6,706 bases of DNA from an uncultured Comamonadaceae bacterium (GTDB lineage: Bacteria > Pseudomonadota > Gammaproteobacteria > Burkholderiales > Burkholderiaceae_C). Under the pieces are notes generated by a model. It was not told where the DNA came from and did not search any database. It saw only the letters and a list, made by a program, of their open reading frames with translations. The stretch covers positions 1 to 6,706 of the forward strand of contig CALBWZ010000174.1 of the NCBI GenBank assembly GCA_937893415.1, given 5' to 3'. This document shows positions 6,015 through 6,706 of the stretch, piece after piece (the stretch's first letter is position 1; each line of letters opens with the position of its first letter). Made by a program: the position numbers and the translations under genes.

Positions 6015-6706
6015 TCAAACATGGTCGCAGGGTGATTGGCTGGCTCTGCAATATGCCAGCAAGCTGTGCTCTGCACTGTCTTGGGCGGGCCTGTGTTGTT
6101 CTAAAAATTGGGCAATAGTTTGCGCTGTTGGCATGCTGCTTTGGGCGCCCAATTGTGTACACGCCAACGCACCTGCTGCGCTGGCTGTACGCAAGGCCTG
6201 CGCCATCTCTGTGCCTTGAGACAATGCGCCAGTAAGTGCGCCGCAAAAGGTGTCCCCAGCGCCCGTGGTGTCCACCACATCGACCTGAAAAGAAGGCTGC
6301 GCCACCAGCGTGTTGTTGACCCATGCGCAACTGCCCCTTGCGCCCAACGTCACCACCACAGCGGGTACATCCAAGGCCTGCAGTGCGAGGGTAATGCTCA
6401 AGGATTGCTGGCCAGTTTTGGCTTGCACCACTTCAAACAACTCACCTTCGTTGACAACCAGCACATCCACGTTGGCCAATAAGTCACTGGGGAGAGGCTG
6501 CGCAGGCGCGGCGTTGAGCACCACCTGCACGCCAGCTTCGCGTGCGGCTTTGGCATAAAAAGCCACCGTTTGTAACGGTGTTTCCAGCTGCATCAACAAG
6601 TGGCTCACCCCAGTCAACGCGCCCACATGGCTGGCCCAATGCTCGGGACGCAGTGCTGCATTGGCACCTGGCGCAACCGTAATGGCGTTGTCACCGCCGC
6701 TGGAGA
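6015..6706 (-). CDS. Ribokinase/PfkB-family sugar kinase, N-terminus outside window
   Basis: The - strand frame is open from the right edge to a TGA at 6017-6015 and gives 229 residues, the C-terminal two thirds or more of a PfkB-family kinase. The visible part begins with SGGDNAITVAPGANAAL, characteristic of ribokinases (the N-terminal substrate-binding GG motif is missing off the edge). It continues with VDVLVVNEGE (79-88, the NxxE Mg/phosphate motif), VTLGARGS (118-125) and the PfkB signature DTTGAGDTFCGAL (145-157), whose GAGD (148-151) holds the anion hole and catalytic Asp. It would phosphorylate ribose to ribose 5-phosphate in the cytoplasm. Ribokinase is the best call from motifs and from the adjacent nucleoside hydrolase, although another PfkB sugar or nucleoside kinase cannot be excluded. 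After the usual end near SMPTAQTIAQFL (190-201) there is an extra hydrophilic tail of about 28 residues. A GTG at 6626 is internal to the gene, not its start. Confidence 0.9.
   Translation of the reverse strand, partial: SSGGDNAITVAPGANAALRPEHWASHVGALTGVSHLLMQLETPLQTVAFYAKAAREAGVQVVLNAAPAQPLPSDLLANVDVLVVNEGELFEVVQAKTGQQSLSITLALQALDVPAVVVTLGARGSCAWVNNTLVAQPSFQVDVVDTTGAGDTFCGALTGALSQGTEMAQALRTASAAGALACTQLGAQSSMPTAQTIAQFLEQHRPAQDSAEHSLLAYCRASQSPCDHV

Overview
The window reads as ordinary chromosomal DNA of a betaproteobacterium, most likely Burkholderiales. The evidence is a gammaproteobacterial/betaproteobacterial-type Psd, a NodI/NodJ-like ABC exporter pair of the kind common in that order, moderately high G+C by eye, and tight gene packing. 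It is nearly all coding. No rRNA, tRNA, insertion sequence, CRISPR array or phage gene was seen, and no gene-free stretch exceeds about 180 bases.

Layout from left to right: (1) the 3' end of an unrecognised + strand gene (1-147); (2) a ten-helix EamA/DMT-type permease on + (206-1099); (3) phosphatidylserine decarboxylase psd on - (1112-1984, GTG start preferred), convergent with the permease; (4) a roughly 176-bp divergent intergenic region; (5) a two-gene ABC-2 exporter on +, consisting of a NodI-like ATPase (2161-3159) and a NodJ-like permease (3162-4088); (6) a strong stem-loop at 4099-4126 between convergent genes; (7) a - strand set, in transcription order: a ribokinase/PfkB kinase (starts beyond the right edge, ends at 6015), an inosine-uridine-type nucleoside hydrolase (5998-4982), and an isopenicillin-N-synthase-like 2-oxoglutarate/Fe(II) oxygenase (4953-4111). 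Gaps within this set are 16 and 28 bases.

How the genes fit together: the right-hand three genes look like a nucleoside salvage or catabolic operon. The hydrolase would split a nucleoside into base and ribose, and the kinase would phosphorylate the ribose. The oxygenase has intact iron and 2-oxoglutarate ligands and could modify the released base or a related molecule. That last step is inference and is the most interesting open question here. The NodIJ-like pair should export an unknown substrate across the inner membrane. It has no nodulation genes around it and fits the view that rhizobial nodIJ descend from betaproteobacterial transporters. psd makes phosphatidylethanolamine and has no obvious link to its neighbours. 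I found no convincing undescribed system; the findings are modest.
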